From the NCBI GenBank assembly GCA_035309005.1, contig DATGFP010000015.1, positions 1-64,000 of the forward strand: 64,000 nucleotides of DNA. The letters run 5' to 3'. A program made the position numbers and the translations under genes. The stretch comes from DATARH01 sp035309005. Its GTDB lineage: Bacteria > Pseudomonadota > Alphaproteobacteria > ATCC43930 > CGMCC-115725. Each line of letters starts with the position of its first letter. Position 1 is the stretch's first letter. This document shows, in pieces, positions 50,472 to 59,960 of this stretch. The notes under the pieces are model-generated. The model saw nothing but the letters and a program-made list of their open reading frames with translations, had not been told where the DNA came from and did no database searches.

Positions 50472-52067
50472 ATGGCCAGCCTCTCCGACGAGATCGCCCG
50501 CCGGCGCACCTTTGCGATCATCTCGCATCCCGACGCCGGCAAGACGACGCTGACCGAAAAGCTGCTGTTGTTCGGCGGCGCGATCCAGCTTGCCGGCGAA
50601 GTCAGGGCGCGCGGCGAGCGGCGGCGGGCGCGCTCCGACTGGATGGCGATCGAGCGCGAGCGCGGCATCTCGGTGTCGTCGGCGGTGATGACCTTCGAGC
50701 ATGACGGCATCGTCTTCAACCTGCTCGACACCCCGGGCCACCAAGATTTCAGCGAGGATACCTACCGCACGCTGACCGCGGTCGACAGCGCGGTCATGGT
50801 GATCGACGCGGCGCGCGGCATCGAGGAGCAAACGCGCAAATTGTTCGAGGTGTGCCGCCTGCGCGACGTGCCGATCATCACCTTCATCAATAAGCTCGAC
50901 CGCGAGAGCCGCGACCCGTTCGACCTTATTGACGAGATCGAGCAGACGCTCGCGCTCGACGCGACGCCGGCGAGCTGGCCGATCGGCATGGGGCGCGATT
51001 TTCTCGGCACCTACGACCTCTTCCGCGACGCGCTGCTGCTGTTCGAGCGCGGTATGGAAGACCGCGTCGTCGAGCCGATCCGCTGTTCCGGGGTCGACGA
51101 CCCGGCGCTGGTGCAGCGTCTGCCGGCGCCGGCCATTTCGGCATTGCGCGAGCAGGTCGAGATGGCGCGCGGTCTGTGCAAGCCGTTCAGCCTCGAATCG
51201 TTTCGGCAGGGGCATCTGACGCCGGTGTTCTTCGGCAGTGCGCTCAACAATTTCGGGGTGCGCGAATTGCTCCGCGGCGTCGCCGACCTGGCGCCGCCGC
51301 CGCGCCCGCAACCGGCGATGGACGCCGATGGGCCAAAGCCGGTGCAGCCCGAGGAGGAGGCGGTCGCCGGGTTCGTCTTCAAGGTGCAGGCCAATATCGA
51401 CCCGCAGCACCGCGACCGCATCGCCTTCGTGCGGCTGTGCTCGGGGCATTTTCACCGCGGCATGAAGCTGAAGAATTCGCGCACCTTCCGCCCGATCACG
51501 GTGCAGAACCCGGTGTTCTTTCTGGCGCGCGACCGCAACCTCGCCGAGGAAGCCTGGCCCGGCGACATCATTGGCATCCCCAATCACGGCACCCTGCGCG
51601 TCGGCGACACGCTGACTGAGGGGGTCGACATCCGGGTCACCGGCCTGCCGAGCTTCGCGCCGGAAATCCTGCGCCGGGTCAAGATCGAGGACCCGATGAA
51701 GCAGAAGCACCTGCGCCACGCCCTGGAGCAGCTCGCCGACGAGGGCGTGACGCGCGTCTTCAAGCCGCTCAGCGGCAGCGACTGGATCATCGGCGTCGTC
51801 GGTGCCTTGCAGCTTGACGTACTGCAGGCGCGGCTCGCTGCTGAATACGGTCTCGCGACCCGGCTCGACGGCGCCCCCTACGAGACGGCGCGCTGGCTCG
51901 ACGGCGAGCGCGTCGAGCTTGAGCGCTTCCGCGACCGCAACGGCGCCGCGCTCGCCGAGGATCACGACGGCGTGCCCGTGTTCCTCGCCCGAAACGCCTG
52001 GGACTTGCGCACGACAATCGAGGAATGGCCAGCGCTGCGGTTTACCGCGACGAGGGAGCAGCACTGA
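50472..52067 (+). CDS. prfC: Peptide chain release factor 3
   Basis: 531 aa GTPase. G1 ISHPDAGKTTLTEKLL, switch region RGISVSSAVMTFEHD, G3 DTPGHQDFSEDTYR, G4 NKLDRES, then domain 2 and the RF3-specific C-terminal domain (GVVGALQLDVLQARLAAEYG). Recycles RF1 and RF2 from the ribosome after peptide release. A TTG directly before the ATG is in frame but less likely. RF3 is absent from many alphaproteobacteria, so its presence is mildly informative. Confidence 0.93.
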   Translation: MASLSDEIARRRTFAIISHPDAGKTTLTEKLLLFGGAIQLAGEVRARGERRRARSDWMAIERERGISVSSAVMTFEHDGIVFNLLDTPGHQDFSEDTYRTLTAVDSAVMVIDAARGIEEQTRKLFEVCRLRDVPIITFINKLDRESRDPFDLIDEIEQTLALDATPASWPIGMGRDFLGTYDLFRDALLLFERGMEDRVVEPIRCSGVDDPALVQRLPAPAISALREQVEMARGLCKPFSLESFRQGHLTPVFFGSALNNFGVRELLRGVADLAPPPRPQPAMDADGPKPVQPEEEAVAGFVFKVQANIDPQHRDRIAFVRLCSGHFHRGMKLKNSRTFRPITVQNPVFFLARDRNLAEEAWPGDIIGIPNHGTLRVGDTLTEGVDIRVTGLPSFAPEILRRVKIEDPMKQKHLRHALEQLADEGVTRVFKPLSGSDWIIGVVGALQLDVLQARLAAEYGLATRLDGAPYETARWLDGERVELERFRDRNGAALAEDHDGVPVFLARNAWDLRTTIEEWPALRFTATREQH

Positions 52068-52490
52068 CGCGGCGGGCCGCAAGCGTCTCGTCCACTGGCC
52101 GGGGATAGGCTGCGGTACTGCCTATGCTTGTGGCCGGTGACTGTATATTCGGCAATCGGCCCCGACGGAAAGCTAAGCGCCTCGTCGAGGATTGACGGGT
52201 CGGTTCAGCTTGCGCGGGGCGGTGCGATTGGCACGCTTCTTGATAGAGGAACGGCAGGTCCGGGCTTCCAGGGGTGGGGGCCGATCCGGGCCGGGATCGC
52301 CGGATCGCATCCGGACCTCATTCCCGGACCAGCCGCGGCTCTTCGCAACGCCGGGGCATTGCAGAATCTCCGGGCGTCCTGCCGGTCGCCACGCTCAGCT
52401 TATAGCCCGCAGCCGCGGTCGGCGCTAAGCTGTTCGCGGCGCCACGGCTTCCGGCCGCGACCCGCGCCGTGATTTGCGCCGTAGGGACCG
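52068..52490. other. Intergenic region of 423 nt without a recognised gene
   Basis: No protein frame with coding character, tRNA or known RNA is visible. Several G/C palindromes occur near 52268-52335 (for example TCCGGGCC and CGGATCGC types), and a sigma54-like site lies at 52228-52244. No T-run terminator for prfC was found. Confidence 0.5.
52228..52244 (+). promoter_or_regulatory. Possible sigma54 (-24/-12) promoter
   Basis: TTGGCACGCTTCTTGAT matches the -24 element TTGGCACG exactly; the -12 element is TTGA instead of TTGC. Spacing is correct. It points at the DUF1194 gene about 250 nt downstream. One mismatch at a key base leaves this tentative. Confidence 0.3.
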
Positions 52491-53174
52491 ATGCGGCTCG
52501 CCTTCGCCGTCCTGATGCTCGCCCTGGCCGGCACGGCGCCGGCGCGGGCGGCGGCGGTTGCGCTGGTCCTCGCGATCGACGTGTCGGGAAGCGTGTCGAG
52601 CGAGCGTTATGTGCTGCAGCACGAAGGCATCGCCCGCGCGTTCGAGACGCCGCGGCTGATCGACGCCATTGCCGCCCAACCCGGCGGTATCGAGGCGCTG
52701 GTCCTCGAGTGGTCGGACCCCGAGAAGATTGCGATCACGGTCGGCTGGACGCACATCGCCAACCGTGAAACAGCCGCGGCCTTTGCCGCCTCGCTGCGGG
52801 CCACCAGCCGCACCTCGAACGGCTTGACCGCGATCGGCTCGGCGATGCGCGCCGCCGCCGCCGCCTTCGACCATATGCCGGAGCCCGCGAATCGCCGCGT
52901 CATCGATATCTCCGGCGACGGCATGGCCAATTTCGGCGAACCGCCGGCCACCGTCCGCGACGAGCTCGTCAAGCGCGGCATCACCATCAACGGCCTGGCG
53001 ATCCTGACCGAGGAGCCCTGGCTCGATGACTATTATCGCCACAACGTGATCGGCGGCCCCTCGTCGTTCGTCATGGTGGCCAAGGATTTTGACAGCTTCG
53101 CCAATGCGGTGCTGAGCAAGCTGGTGCAGGAGGTCGCGAGCCTCTCGGGCGTCAGCGACACCGTGGGACCCTGA
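52491..53174 (+). CDS. DUF1194 protein with a VWA domain, secreted
   Basis: 227 aa with a signal peptide (residues 1-20, ending TAPARA). The MIDAS site is AIDVSGSVSSERY (DxSxS), followed by LVLEWSDPEKIAITVGWTHI, the conserved Thr region TSNGLTAIGSAM, and VIDISGDGMANFG. DUF1194 proteins are periplasmic VWA proteins of unknown binding partner in alphaproteobacteria. It is a single gene before the luciferase-like oxidoreductase. Confidence 0.85.
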   Translation: MRLAFAVLMLALAGTAPARAAAVALVLAIDVSGSVSSERYVLQHEGIARAFETPRLIDAIAAQPGGIEALVLEWSDPEKIAITVGWTHIANRETAAAFAASLRATSRTSNGLTAIGSAMRAAAAAFDHMPEPANRRVIDISGDGMANFGEPPATVRDELVKRGITINGLAILTEEPWLDDYYRHNVIGGPSSFVMVAKDFDSFANAVLSKLVQEVASLSGVSDTVGP

Positions 53175-53207
53175 CAGCCAGTCGCCGCCAACCCGAAAGG
53201 AGAGACG

Positions 53208-54308
53208 ATGCAATACGGTCTTTTCACGATGCCCTCGCACCCGCCGGAGCGCGGCCTGTATGAGGGCCATCGCTGGGATTTGCAGACCTTGCGCTGGGCC
53301 GACGAGCTCGGCTTTTCGGAAGCCTGGATCGGCGAGCACCACACCGCGCCCTGGGAGCCGCATCCGGCGCCGGACCTCTTGATCGCGCAGGCGCTGATGG
53401 AGACGAGCCGCATCCGCCTCGCGCCCGGCGGGTTCCTGTTGCCCTACCACCACCCGGCCGAACTCGCCCACCGCGTCGCGATGCTCGACCACATGGCGCA
53501 GGGCAGGCTGAATTTCGGGGTCGCCGCGAGCGGCCTGCCCAGTGACTGGGCAATGTTCAACGTCGACGGCAATGCCGGCCAGCACCGCGAGATGACGCGC
53601 GAGGCGCTCGACATCATCCTCAAATTGTGGACCGCCGAGGAGCCGTTCGATTATGTCGGCAAGTACTGGCATGTCAGCCGCACCGACCGGATGCTGGAAA
53701 GCCTCATTCCGCATATCCGGCCTTTTCAGAAGCCCTATCCGCCGATTGGGGTGGCCGGGGTCAGCCCCGGCTCCGATACGCTGAAGGTGGCCGGCGAACG
53801 CGGCTTCCTGCCGATGAGCCTCAACCTCAACCAGTCCTACGTCGCGAGCCACTGGGCCTCGGTCGAGGAGGGCGCGCGGCGCACCGGCCGTACGCCAAGC
53901 CGCGCCGATTGGCGGCTGGTGCGCGAGATCTTCGTCGCCGACAGCGATGCAGAGGCGTGGCGCCTGTCGGTCGGGGCGCAGATGGGGCGCATGATGCGCG
54001 AATATTTCCTGCCGCTCTTAACGAACGTTGGCGTCATCCAATACCTGAAGCACGACGACAATGTCGCCGACAGCGACGTAACGCCGGAATATTGCGCTCG
54101 GCAGAACTGGCTGATCGGCTCGCCCAAGACCGTCGTCGAGAAGATCGAACGGATGTATGACGAGGTCGGCGGCTTCGGCCACCTGCTGCTGTTCTGCTTC
54201 GATTACAGCGACAGCCCCGAGGCCTGGCGTCACTCGATGGAGCTGCTGGCCAACGAGGTCATGCCCAAGGTCGCCCATCTGGCGCCGCGCCGCGTCGCGC
54301 AGGCGTAA
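53208..54308 (+). CDS. Luciferase-like (LLM) flavin-dependent monooxygenase
   Basis: 366 aa with an excellent ribosome site (AAAGGAGAG). TIM barrel: MQYGLFTMPSHPPERG, LGFSEAWIGEHHTAPWEP, RLAPGGFLLPYHHPAELAHR, MAQGRLNFGVAASGLPSDW and NWLIGSPKTVVEKIERMYDE. The pattern fits FMNH2-dependent group C monooxygenases, such as limonene or alkanal oxygenases. No flavin reductase gene is adjacent. Substrate not assignable. Confidence 0.83.
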   Translation: MQYGLFTMPSHPPERGLYEGHRWDLQTLRWADELGFSEAWIGEHHTAPWEPHPAPDLLIAQALMETSRIRLAPGGFLLPYHHPAELAHRVAMLDHMAQGRLNFGVAASGLPSDWAMFNVDGNAGQHREMTREALDIILKLWTAEEPFDYVGKYWHVSRTDRMLESLIPHIRPFQKPYPPIGVAGVSPGSDTLKVAGERGFLPMSLNLNQSYVASHWASVEEGARRTGRTPSRADWRLVREIFVADSDAEAWRLSVGAQMGRMMREYFLPLLTNVGVIQYLKHDDNVADSDVTPEYCARQNWLIGSPKTVVEKIERMYDEVGGFGHLLLFCFDYSDSPEAWRHSMELLANEVMPKVAHLAPRRVAQA

Positions 54309-54333
54309 GCGGAGTTACGCGAGGTTGTTGTCG

Positions 54334-54936
54334 ATGCTGGCCATTTGGAGGCTTATAGCGGTTGCCGCGGCCGTTGTGGTCTTGGCAACCGGCGTCGCGC
54401 TCGCCCAATCCGGGGAGCACCATATGGCGCCGGCGAGAATTACCCAGACGACGCCACATCAGTCCGCGGTGCCGACAATGCCGGGTCAGGATGCCTTCGG
54501 GGCCATCCAGGAAATCGTGCATATGCTGGACGCCAACCCGAAGACCGATTGGTCGAAGGTTGATCTTGAGGCGCTGCGCCAGCATCTGATCGACATGAAC
54601 GAGGTCACGCTGCGGGCCGATGCCGCCGCCAGGCAGGTCGAGGGCGGCCTGGAGATCGCGGTCACCGGCAGCAGCGGCCGCACGCTCGTCGCGATCCAGC
54701 GCATGGTTCCGGCCTGGGCGCACACGATGAACGGCGAGCACGGCTGGAACACCGCGGCTTCCGCGCTGCCGAACGGCGAATTGCTCAGGGTCACCGCCGC
54801 CGATCAGAAGGAGGTCCAGCATATCCGCGGCCTCGGGTTCATCGGCCTCATGGTCAGCGGCTCCCAGCATCAGCCGCATCACGTCGCGATGGCGAAGGGC
54901 GAATTCGATCACGGACACATGGGTCAGGCGCATTAG
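54334..54936 (+). CDS. Secreted His/Met-rich protein, unknown
   Basis: 200 aa from ATG 54334. Signal peptide (WRLIAVAAAVVVLATGVALAQ). The N- and C-termini are rich in His and Met (GEHHMAPAR; HQPHHVAMAKGEFDHGHMGQ), suggesting metal binding; the middle is a helical/beta region (AIQEIVHMLDANPKTDWSKV, MNEVTLRADAAARQ, GLEIAVTGSSGRTL). I do not know a named family with certainty. It stands 25 nt after the LLM gene; a role in periplasmic metal handling is a guess. Confidence 0.65.
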   Translation: MLAIWRLIAVAAAVVVLATGVALAQSGEHHMAPARITQTTPHQSAVPTMPGQDAFGAIQEIVHMLDANPKTDWSKVDLEALRQHLIDMNEVTLRADAAARQVEGGLEIAVTGSSGRTLVAIQRMVPAWAHTMNGEHGWNTAASALPNGELLRVTAADQKEVQHIRGLGFIGLMVSGSQHQPHHVAMAKGEFDHGHMGQAH

Positions 54937-54977
54937 GTCGTGGCGGCGCAGACCCGCATTCTCGCGTGTTCACGTCG

Positions 54978-55019
54978 TTGCGCCTGCGTCGCCGATGAGG
55001 CAAGCTGTCGCAGGCGCAA
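54978..55019. repeat. 11-bp inverted repeat before the 2-oxoacid oxidoreductase cluster
   Basis: TTGCGCCTGCG (54978-54988) and CGCAGGCGCAA (55009-55019) are perfect inverted copies around a 20-nt spacer. The site lies 159 nt before the TTG start of the FAD protein. It could be a regulator site or an RNA hairpin; no T-run follows, so it is not a standard terminator. Confidence 0.5.
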
Positions 55020-55177
55020 TCCTGATGTGCAGCGGGCCGCGCGACAGGGAGGATGACGCTCGCTGCGAGTCCGGGTATAAGGCGCGGCCGTGCCGTACCG
55101 GGAGCTTCGGGATGGCTAGCTGGTCGTGGCGCGAGTGAGCTCGGTTAGGAGCCTGGCCGGCCGGCAGGAGAAGCGTA

Positions 55178-56965
55178 TTGCACCCCACTGATATCAAGAA
55201 TCCGGACTATTTCCATAAGGTTGTCGATTGCCAATGGGCCTGCCCGGCGCATACGCCGGTGCCGGAATACATCCGGCTGATCGCGGCGCGGCGCTTTGGC
55301 GATGCCTGGGCGATCAACTGGGAATCGAACGTCTTTCCGGGGATCCTCGGGCGCACCTGCGACCGGCCGTGCGAGCCGGCCTGCCGCCGCGGCCGGGTCG
55401 AGAAGGAGCCGGTGGCGATCTGCCGGCTGAAGCGCGTCGCCGCCGACAACAAGGGCGACGTCAGCCTCTACATGCCGGCGATCCCGAAGGAGAAAAACGG
55501 CAAGCGGGTTGCCCTGGTCGGCGCCGGCCCTGCTTCGCTGACCGTCGCGCGCGATTTGATGCCGCTCGGCTACGAGTGCGTCATGTTCGATGGCGATTCG
55601 AAGGGCGGCGGCATGATGCGCAGCCAGATCCCGCGCTTTCGCCTGCCCGAACACGTGACCGACGAAGAGGTCGACCGCATCGTCGAAATGGGGGTCGAGA
55701 CCCGCTTCGGCCATTACGTAACGAGCCTGCGCGACCTGCTGGCGGAGGGCTGGGACGCGGTCTTTGTCGGCTCCGGCGCGCCGCGTGGCCGCGAGATCGA
55801 GATCCCCGGCCGCAAGGAGGCCGCCGCCCATATCCATATCGGCATCGACTGGCTGTCCTCCGTCTCGTTCGGCCATATCGACAAGATTGGCCGCCGCGTC
55901 GTCGTGCTCGGCGGCGGCAACACGGCGATGGATTGCTGCCGCTCCTCGCGCCGCCTCGGCGGCGAGGAGGTCACCGTCGTCGTGCGCTCGGGCTTCGAGG
56001 AGATGAAGGCGTCGCCCTGGGAGAAAGAGGATGCGACGCACGAGGGCATCCCCATTCTCAATTTTCTCGTCCCCGTCGAGTTCACCCATGAGGACGGCAC
56101 GCTGACCGGAGTGTTGTTCGAGAAGGTCAAGGCCGAATACGACGAGAAGGGCCGGCGCAACCTCGTGCCGACCGGCGAGCCGCACCAGCACATCCCGTGC
56201 GACGACGTGCTGGTGGCGATCGGCCAGGAAAACGCCTTTCCGTGGATCGAACGCGATATCGGCATCGAGTTCGACCGCTGGGACATGCCGAAGGTCGACC
56301 CGAAGACGATGCAGTCAAGCCTGCCGAATGTTTTCTTCGGGGGCGATTCGGCGTTCGGCCCGAAAAACATAATCTGGGCCGTCGCGCACGGCCATGACGC
56401 GGCGATCTCGATCGACAAGTTCTGCCACGGCGAGGATGTTGCCGAGCGGCCGGCGCCTGGGGTGACGCTGGTCAGCCAGAAAATGGGCATCCACGAGTGG
56501 AGCTACGACAACGACATCTCGAACGATCTGCGCTACCGGGTGCCGCTGAAGGATCTCTCCGCCGCGCTTAAGGACATCCGCACCGAGGTTGAGCTAGGCT
56601 ATGACGACAAGCTCGCTTATCTCGAAGCCGAGCGGTGCCTCAACTGCGACATCCAGACCGTCTTCGCCGGCCCTTTGTGCATCGAATGCGACGCCTGCGT
56701 CGACATTTGCCCGATGGACTGCATCACCTTCACCGAAAATGGCGATGAAGAGGATTTGCGCGGCCGCCTTAGCGCTCCGGCAACCAATCTCGGGCAGGAT
56801 CTCTATATCGGCAACTCGCTGAAGACCGGGCGGATCATGGTCAAGGACGAGGATGTCTGCCTGCATTGCGGCCTGTGCGCCGAGCGTTGTCCGACCGGCG
56901 CCTGGGACATGAGCAAATTCCTTTTGGACATGACTATGGCCGGACCCGCATGCCGCAGCCGATAG
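55178..56965 (+). CDS. FAD/NAD(P)-binding iron-sulfur oxidoreductase (GltD-like), partner of the 2-oxoacid oxidoreductase
   Basis: 595 aa from TTG 55178 after CAGGAGAAG. N-terminal Cys-rich helical domain (CQWACPAHTPVPEYIR, CDRPCEPACRRG), FAD motif VALVGAGPASLTVARDL, NAD(P) motif VVVLGGGNTAMDCCRS, and C-terminal ferredoxin-like clusters CIECDACVDICPMDC and CLHCGLCAERCP. It probably moves electrons between NAD(P)H and the 2-oxoacid:ferredoxin oxidoreductase encoded next. The end overlaps the alpha-subunit start by 16 nt. No ferredoxin gene lies in between, so the built-in clusters may serve as the link. Confidence 0.82.
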   Translation: MHPTDIKNPDYFHKVVDCQWACPAHTPVPEYIRLIAARRFGDAWAINWESNVFPGILGRTCDRPCEPACRRGRVEKEPVAICRLKRVAADNKGDVSLYMPAIPKEKNGKRVALVGAGPASLTVARDLMPLGYECVMFDGDSKGGGMMRSQIPRFRLPEHVTDEEVDRIVEMGVETRFGHYVTSLRDLLAEGWDAVFVGSGAPRGREIEIPGRKEAAAHIHIGIDWLSSVSFGHIDKIGRRVVVLGGGNTAMDCCRSSRRLGGEEVTVVVRSGFEEMKASPWEKEDATHEGIPILNFLVPVEFTHEDGTLTGVLFEKVKAEYDEKGRRNLVPTGEPHQHIPCDDVLVAIGQENAFPWIERDIGIEFDRWDMPKVDPKTMQSSLPNVFFGGDSAFGPKNIIWAVAHGHDAAISIDKFCHGEDVAERPAPGVTLVSQKMGIHEWSYDNDISNDLRYRVPLKDLSAALKDIRTEVELGYDDKLAYLEAERCLNCDIQTVFAGPLCIECDACVDICPMDCITFTENGDEEDLRGRLSAPATNLGQDLYIGNSLKTGRIMVKDEDVCLHCGLCAERCPTGAWDMSKFLLDMTMAGPACRSR

Positions 56966-58791
56966 CAAGCGTCAACGATTTCGTCGTCAAATTCGCCAAC
57001 GTCAACGGCTCCGGCTCGGCGAGCGCCAACGCGCTGTTCGCCAAATCGGTGCTGCGGATGGGCATCCCGGTCAGCTCGCGCAACATCTTCCCCTCGAACA
57101 TCCAGGGTCTGCCGACCTGGTTCGAGGTGCGGATCAGCGAGGGCGGCCATCTCGGGCGGCGCGGCGGCGTCGACATGATGGTCGCGATGAACCCGCAGAC
57201 CTGGCCGCAGGACATCGCCGAGATCGAGCCCGGCGGCTACCTGCTCTACGATTCGACGCGCCCGATGCCGGCCTCGCGGTTCCGCGACGACATCAACGTG
57301 ATCGGCGCGCCGCTGACCGAAATCTGCAACCGCACCTACAGCGATCCGCGCCAGCGCCAATTGTTCAAGAACATCATCTATTTGGGCGTGCTGTCGGCGC
57401 TGCTCGACATGGACGTGCCGGCGATCGAGCAGCTGATCGGCGAGCAGTTCCGCGGCAAGGACGCGCTGATCAAGCCCAATCTGCACGCCCTGCAACTCGG
57501 GCGCGACTGGGCGAGCGAGGCGCTCGGCAGCCCGATCGGATTGAAGCTCGAAAAGCGCAACAAGGTCGGCGACCGCATCTTCGTCAGCGGCAACGACGCG
57601 GCCGCCCTGGGCGCGGTCTATGGCGGCGCGACGGTCTGCGCCTGGTACCCGATCACCCCCTCCTCATCGCTCGCCGAGGCGTTTGCCGCGCATTGCTACC
57701 GCCTGCGCCGCGATCCGCAGTCGAAGCAGCACCGCTATGCGATCGTCCAGGCTGAGGACGAATTGGCCTCGATCGGCATGGTGATCGGCGCGGCATGGAA
57801 CGGCGCCCGCGCCTTTACCGCGACCTCGGGTCCCGGCATCTCCTTGATGCAGGAATTCATCGGGCTGGCGTATTTCGCCGAGATCCCGGCGGTCATCTTC
57901 GACATCCAGCGCGGCAGCCCGTCGACCGGCATGCCGACCCGCACCCAGCAGGCCGACATCCTGTCGGCCGCCTATGCCTCGCACGGCGATACCAAGCACG
58001 TATTGCTGTTTCCGCAGGACCCGAACGAGAGCTTCACCTTCGCGGCCGACGCGCTCGACCTCGCCGACCGGCTGCAGACGCCGGTCTTCGTGATGATGGA
58101 TCTCGATATCGGCATGAACGACTGGCTGGTGCCGCCGCTCCAATGGGACGCGGCGCGTAAGTTCGACCGCGGCAAGGTCATGGGCTATGACGCGCTCGAA
58201 GCCGGCACCGATTTCGGCCGCTACCTCGATGTCGACGGCGACGGCATCCCCTACCGCACGCTGCCCGGCACCCACCCGACGCGCGGCGCCTATTTCACCC
58301 GCGGCACGACCAAGGACCGTTACGCCCGCTATACTGAGGAAGGCGGCCCCTACGTCGACAACATGCAGCGCCTCCTGCGCAAGTTCGAAACCGCTAAGCG
58401 ATTGGTGCCGCGCCCCATCAAGCGCGAGGCGAGCGAGGCGACCAAATACGGCGCAATCTATTTCGGCTCCAGCGCGCTCGCGATGGAAGAGGCGCTTGAA
58501 GCCTTAGAAGCGCGCGGCATCCATCTCGACACGCTGCGCGTCCGCGCGTTCCCGTTCCACGACGACGTCGTCGATTTCATCAGCAACCACGAGCGCGTCT
58601 TTGTCGTCGAGCAGAACCGCGACAAGCAGATGCGCACGCTGGTCACGACCGAACTGGAGATCGACCCGGCCCGGCTCGTACCGATCCTGCATTACGACGG
58701 CACCCCCATTACCGCCCGTTTCATCGTCAAGGCGATCGCCGACATGCTCGCCGTCGTCACCCTCGCCCCGCTTCGCAAGGCGCTCCCGTAA
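56950..58791 (+). CDS. 2-oxoacid:acceptor oxidoreductase, fused gamma-alpha subunit
   Basis: 613 aa. N-terminal gamma domain (ANVNGSGSASANALFAKSVL, TWFEVRISEGGHLGRRGGVD), then the pyrimidine-binding alpha domain (YPITPSSSLAEAFAAHCYRL, ATSGPGISLMQEFIGLAYFA, PAVIFDIQRGSPSTGMPTRT) and the C-terminal transketolase-like part ending in VFVVEQNRDKQMRTL. Such KorA-type subunits use 2-oxoglutarate or related acids. ATG 56950 lies inside the previous gene; the upstream frame is a shadow. Confidence 0.88.
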   Translation: MPQPIASVNDFVVKFANVNGSGSASANALFAKSVLRMGIPVSSRNIFPSNIQGLPTWFEVRISEGGHLGRRGGVDMMVAMNPQTWPQDIAEIEPGGYLLYDSTRPMPASRFRDDINVIGAPLTEICNRTYSDPRQRQLFKNIIYLGVLSALLDMDVPAIEQLIGEQFRGKDALIKPNLHALQLGRDWASEALGSPIGLKLEKRNKVGDRIFVSGNDAAALGAVYGGATVCAWYPITPSSSLAEAFAAHCYRLRRDPQSKQHRYAIVQAEDELASIGMVIGAAWNGARAFTATSGPGISLMQEFIGLAYFAEIPAVIFDIQRGSPSTGMPTRTQQADILSAAYASHGDTKHVLLFPQDPNESFTFAADALDLADRLQTPVFVMMDLDIGMNDWLVPPLQWDAARKFDRGKVMGYDALEAGTDFGRYLDVDGDGIPYRTLPGTHPTRGAYFTRGTTKDRYARYTEEGGPYVDNMQRLLRKFETAKRLVPRPIKREASEATKYGAIYFGSSALAMEEALEALEARGIHLDTLRVRAFPFHDDVVDFISNHERVFVVEQNRDKQMRTLVTTELEIDPARLVPILHYDGTPITARFIVKAIADMLAVVTLAPLRKALP

Positions 58792-58792
58792 C

Positions 58793-59848
58793 ATGACGTA
58801 CATCACCAAGCCCAAGCTGCATCACCCGAAACTGCCGACTAACGCGCTAGGCTATACGCACCGCGACTACGAGGGCTCGATCTCGACCCTGTGCGCCGGC
58901 TGCGGCCACGATTCGATCAGCGCCGCGATCATCCAGGCATGCTTCGAATTGTCCCTGCCGCCGCACCGCATCGCCAAATTGTCGGGGATCGGCTGTTCGT
59001 CGAAGACGCCGACCTATTTCCTCGGCCAATCGCACGGCTTCAACAGTGTGCACGGCCGCATGCCGAGCGTCTTGACCGGCGCCAACCTCGCCAATCGCGA
59101 CCTCATTTATCTCGGCGTCTCGGGCGACGGCGATTCCGCCTCGATCGGCCTCGGCCAGTTCGCCCACTGCATCCGCCGCGGCGTCGACATGGTCTATATC
59201 GTCGAGAATAACGGCGTCTACGGCCTCACCAAGGGCCAGTTCTCGGCGACCGCCGACAAGGGATCGAGCGCCAAGCGCGGCGCGGTCAATACCGATGCGC
59301 CGATCGATCTGGTCGGTCTCGCGCTGCAGCTCGGCGCCTCCTATGTCGCGCGCAGCTTTTCCGGCGACAAGGCGCAGCTGGTGCCGCTGATCAGGGCGGC
59401 GATCCAGCACAAGGGCGCCGCCTTTATCGACGTCGTCTCGCCCTGCGTCGCCTTCAACAACCATCCGGGCTCGACCAAGAGCTTCGACTACGTGCGCGCC
59501 CACAACGAGGCCGTCAACCAGCTCGACTACATGATCGAGCGCGAGGCGATCACCGCTGACTATGCGCCGGGCACGGTCGAGACCGTGGTGCAGCACGACG
59601 GTTCGACCCTGCGTCTGCGCAAGCTCGAACTCGATTACGACCCGACCGACCGCATCTCGGCCTTGACCTACCTGCAGCAGCGCCACGCCTTGGGCGAAGT
59701 CGTCACCGGCCTCCTCTTCGTCGAGCCGGACCATGGTGACCTGCACGCCTTCCTCGACACGGTCGAAGCGCCGCTCAACGCGCTCGACGAGGCGGCGCTG
59801 TGCCCCGGCGTCGACGTACTCGAAAAATACAACGCCGCGCACCGCTGA
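58793..59848 (+). CDS. 2-oxoacid:ferredoxin oxidoreductase, TPP-binding beta subunit
   Basis: 351 aa, starting 1 nt after the alpha stop. TPP/iron-sulfur motifs: TLCAGCGHDSISAAI, KLSGIGCSSKTPTYFLGQSH, GVSGDGDSASIGLGQF and VENNGVYGLTKGQFSAT; also SPCVAFNNHPGSTKSF. Together with the gamma-alpha subunit it decarboxylates a 2-oxoacid (probably 2-oxoglutarate) to the acyl-CoA, or runs the reverse. Co-encoded with the GltD-like reductase as one three-gene operon. Confidence 0.88.
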   Translation: MTYITKPKLHHPKLPTNALGYTHRDYEGSISTLCAGCGHDSISAAIIQACFELSLPPHRIAKLSGIGCSSKTPTYFLGQSHGFNSVHGRMPSVLTGANLANRDLIYLGVSGDGDSASIGLGQFAHCIRRGVDMVYIVENNGVYGLTKGQFSATADKGSSAKRGAVNTDAPIDLVGLALQLGASYVARSFSGDKAQLVPLIRAAIQHKGAAFIDVVSPCVAFNNHPGSTKSFDYVRAHNEAVNQLDYMIEREAITADYAPGTVETVVQHDGSTLRLRKLELDYDPTDRISALTYLQQRHALGEVVTGLLFVEPDHGDLHAFLDTVEAPLNALDEAALCPGVDVLEKYNAAHR

Positions 59849-59960
59849 GCCGACCGGCCGTCGCGGGCCTCAATCGCGCTCGCGAACCCGGGGTCGAGCA
59901 TGGCCGGCCCGCGCGAGGCGACGGTTGACCGGCCTCACGCCGGCGGGCATTTAGCACGCG

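Noticed and set aside
52068..52490. tRNA or other structured RNA in the longest gap
   Set aside because: No cloverleaf, TTCRANY arm or terminator could be found by eye.
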